43,760 nt of DNA, taken from assembly GCA_019648995.1 (NCBI GenBank), contig BLXT01005502.1, positions 1,716,359 through 1,760,118 on the forward strand, given 5' to 3'. Both the position numbers and the translations under genes were made by a program. Positions within the stretch are counted from its first letter, which is position 1. Every line of letters starts with the position of its first letter. Below, one piece after another: positions 40,684 through 43,760 of the stretch. Source of the stretch: Plakobranchus ocellatus (lineage: Eukaryota; Mollusca; Gastropoda; Plakobranchidae). The notes under the pieces are model-generated. The model ran no database searches. It was not told the origin of the DNA and was given only the letters and a program-made list of their open reading frames with translations.

Positions 40684-43484
40684 CTGCGGAGATATAAGTA
40701 TTACAAAAATAATCAATAATATTTGTCAGCAATACAAACTTTAACAAAACCACCGTCATCTTTTTCTTTATGTGATATAATAATTATGGAATATGATCTT
40801 CATAAAGTCATCACCTTCATTAAACCAAAGGCATCAATTTGAAAACTTCAAAATGACAAAGCAAAAAATGACATGCAGATACTTTTGTCTGTTTATTATG
40901 ATTCAACACACATTTCCCCTACTGCTCTCATCTGGAACGAAAATAATAAAAAAATAAAACTAAAAACCTCTTGGAAAAAGTTATCATCTGCATGAAAGGA
41001 AACAATAGTTAGGAATGTATGTATATATATAATATATATAAAATCAAATACCTTCCACTACATAGTACATGCATGGTTTGGCTAAGCTTCCAGTGATTAG
41101 AGAGCAAAACTGCTGTTACTGCTTTTAACTACCTCAGGCTACATGCATCTGTAACCAGTGTAGATTTTCTCACTTTGCTTTTATCTTCGATTATCTTTCA
41201 CAAAACAAGCCTTCTGTATGGTCATGTGACTTGCAGACTTAGATCTGTGTGCACCAATCAGAAAACCCATCATATTCCATTGTGTACCATAACAGAACAG
41301 ACTGTTTTTGTCAGCCACTGAATATATTCAAAGCTAAATTTCATCCTTTGTGTCCATAAGGAGATATCCAAGACCCTAGGTGAAAAGGATCTTGTAGAAG
41401 GCTCATTTAAAGAGAAAAATAAGTTTACTTTAATATCCTATTCTTAAAGCTGTCATCTATACGATCAATATTCAACTGATGAGCCCTGGTCCAAAGTGAT
41501 TGGCTTCAAGTCAGCTGGCCTTAGATCAAGTTTTAGGACAGGAATTGCTGTTAAAAGAGGCCAAGTAAAACATATGAAACAATAAATCACACACAAAAAA
41601 CTGAGCAGCAAAACTACCAGTCCAAACTATCACATTTTCCAGATTAGATAACAAGTTTTCACTTTCCATTTTTGGAGGAATCAAAAGCTGCAACACAAGA
41701 GTGTTAATATCGTAGAGATAAACCAACTGAAATGCAATGTAAGCTGTTAGCCTCTAGGTGTTTTCAAAACAGATCAGGCACATTCACAGATTCACAAGGA
41801 ACTGAAGACAGAAAAAAATGTAGCATGTTAGTAGATACCTTTCGCCCTGTCTTCACTCCTTTATGATATTATTTTTTTTTTAATTTTCACAGGGCATATG
41901 TTAAGTGCCCATGAGGAAGAAGTATTTTTCAATTTGCAATGTACATTCTAACTGTCATGACAAATGGCAAAATGAGCAGATTCTTGGACATATAATGTAT
42001 GTTGGTAAAAAAATCTCGTGAAACGATTCTGGATGTGCAGTATAAAGCAATTGATGAGTCAGTTGTCAAAAAAAAACCAATTAAATATTGTCTGCATTTT
42101 TCATTTTACATTAGCCAAAATTCAGTCAGTTCTCATCTGTTGCTACCATTGCAGAAAACTGAGTTATAAAGCAGGAATTTAGAAACGTGTTAAGGATTTC
42201 AAATGTTACAAATGCAACTCATAACTCATTTCAACTTGATGTAAGGCAAATTTGTGGAAGGGTAAAGATATAACTTTTGATTTGAAATAATGCAAGTTCA
42301 CATTGTTGTAGGTTTGGCTCCATTTCACACACACATAAAAAAAAATAAATAAATAAAAATAAAAATAACCAAAACATGCCTGAGGAGAATATTGAACCCA
42401 TCCATACTAAACAGCAAATTCTATGGAAATCCCCAAACATGGTGTGCAGCAAAATGGTTAAAGAGGTTGAAAAAATTTTTTTTAAAGAAAAAAAAGGAGT
42501 GATTTAAATATCTTCAACTCAATTCATCCATTTTGCTTCATACATGTGTGGCAAGTGCCGACAAGTTATTCATATTGTATGGACGCGTTACTTGTAATAA
42601 TGCCTGGCACAAAGTTCACAATCAGAATCAAGTGTATTTGTTACTGAACTCTTGGTGCAGTGGTCTTCATTGTTTGATATAAATGTAGTGAAACAAGATT
42701 AAATCCAAGTCAGATTTTTATTAAGGAATAATTAACTCCCTTCATTAAATGATGGAGGTTACAAGCCTGTGACCACAAACCTTGCATTATTATACTTATC
42801 ATTATTCTGCCCACACCATGCTAATCAAAAAAACAAAAAAAAAAACTCAAAGAGATGAGATGTTCTTGGAGCATTTTGTCAAGGCTAGGCTATTACCCAT
42901 TGATATTGATCTAAAAATGTCTAGAGACTTATGTCAATGAATTAATGAATTGGATGTTTTTCAGATAAAATGATTTTAAATTTTGTTTCTTTTTTGTTTG
43001 TTTAAATGCCTTCTATAAACAACTTGACACTTAAATGTTTGTTGCTAGTTTTAAACATCACAAAGCTCTTTTCATGTTTTAAAATTTGTAATCATTTTGT
43101 ACAAGTCTTAAGAAAATATTTTTTTCACTTCAAGCGCAAACCATATATGACAAGACAGGGAGAAGATAAGTAAGTAGATAGTCACAAATACACAGCTAAG
43201 AAATCCCTCCTATGTCCAGTCCATGCTGACATTAGTATGCTGCATGACCACCAGGCAGGCGAGACTCACTTCTTTGAAAGGACAATACACACTCAACATT
43301 CCTGCAAGATTCAAACTGTTAGCATGAAGATATCCAGGCCTCAAGCTGATGGGTGTTAGGCACAAAAAAGCCACCTTTCAAGAGACAGGCAATTATTTTG
43401 AGTACGGGAACTGGAATGGGACGGTGAAGGGTTTGGGAGAGAGCGGTGGACTATGCTTTACATAGCTGGCAAGGGAGTAAGAAC
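40684..43484 (-). other. Neuroglian intron upstream of the transmembrane exon
   Basis: About 2.8 kb. AT-rich with a small (AT)n at 41017-41041. A 32-nt segment at 43270-43301 has good splice borders on the minus strand but breaks the frame (see findings). Open frames near 41526 and 42231 look like chance. Confidence 0.65.
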
Positions 43485-43586
43485 CTGCAAGAGTATGTTC
43501 TTCTTTGGTTTTACTGCTGTCTTTGCTTGCAGCTTTGTCTGCGTCGCTGTCACTGTCTGCAAGACGCAGGGCAACACCTTGAGTAC
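43485..43586 (-). CDS. Nrg: Probable neuroglian juxtamembrane exon
   Basis: 102 nt on the minus strand after GACTCAG, with a long pyrimidine-rich stretch further upstream (43616-43760). It enters and leaves in phase 1, which fits the transmembrane exon exactly (GCA-G|GT-GCA). It encodes a charged extracellular linker (GTQGVALRLADSDSDADKAA...KEEHTLA). The donor CAG|GTTCTT is weak. If it is ignored, the frame continues SYSLASYVKH... to a TAA at about 43393, which would end the protein before the membrane. I cannot tell a constitutive from an alternative exon. Confidence 0.45.
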
Positions 43587-43615
43587 CTGAGTCAAAATGC
43601 CAGAATTTGAATGAA

Positions 43616-43760
43616 AGAGGGAATGACGAATAGGGAGGGGGAAGGGGAGATAGATGGAGATAATGAGAGACAGTGGGAGGTAAATAAAGAGATAAGTAGA
43701 ATGAGCTAAAGAGTGATAGAGAGGGAGCCACAGACAGACAGAGAAATCGAAAAATAGGGG
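43616..43760. repeat. Purine-rich low-complexity stretch
   Basis: GA-rich on the plus strand (GGGAGGGGGAAGGGGAGA type), therefore a pyrimidine tract on the minus strand upstream of the probable juxtamembrane exon. It runs to the window edge. Confidence 0.8.

Noticed and set aside
41127..41136. Minus-strand TGAGGTAGTT, identical to the start of let-7
   Set aside because: Only the first nine bases fit let-7; the rest of the mature sequence and the pairing arm are absent.

Overview
The window is nuclear DNA of an animal, AT-rich and intron-rich, with two assembly gaps (13327-13732 and 28132-28196). Frequent GATCTAG-type micromotifs (for example 108-130), an invertebrate-type neuroglian tail and ~0.3-2 kb introns suggest a mollusc, most likely a heterobranch gastropod. 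That assignment is inference from memory of such genomes, not a database match.

Two genes face each other tail to tail. The first, on the plus strand from about 4.4 to 23.4 kb, is the 3' part of an FGD-family gene (FYVE, RhoGEF and PH domain protein; closest in my judgement to FGD5/FGD6). I could trace 17 coding exons in one continuous frame, about 1520 residues: a long disordered N-terminal region carried by one 2.5 kb exon, then DH, PH, a complete FYVE zinc finger, a second PH and an unusual Ser/Gly/Asn-rich tail. The start codon is not resolved. The exon at 4426 begins at a splice acceptor in the middle of a codon, so at least one more exon lies upstream.

The second gene, on the minus strand from the right edge to 38.8 kb, is the 3' end of neuroglian (L1CAM family). 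Visible are the transmembrane exon, a cytoplasmic exon and the terminal exon with the ankyrin-binding FIGQY motif and a C-terminal S-I-V. A probable juxtamembrane exon lies at 43485-43586. The extracellular Ig and FNIII domains lie beyond the right edge.

Between the stop codons (23.4-38.8 kb) there is no convincing gene. The segment looks like two long 3' UTRs meeting near 31.7-31.9 kb, where opposed AATAAA signals lie about 300 bp apart and poly-T runs give way to poly-A runs. It holds two minisatellites (46- and 47-bp units), a 42-bp duplication, several microsatellites and a composition island at 38.09-38.33 kb that could be an alternative neuroglian terminal exon. Functionally, the first gene should encode a Cdc42-type guanine-nucleotide exchange factor acting on PI3P-containing membranes. 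The second is an adhesion receptor linked to the spectrin-ankyrin skeleton. Nothing indicates that the two genes work together. I found no convincing mobile-element protein, CRISPR array, rRNA or intact tRNA.
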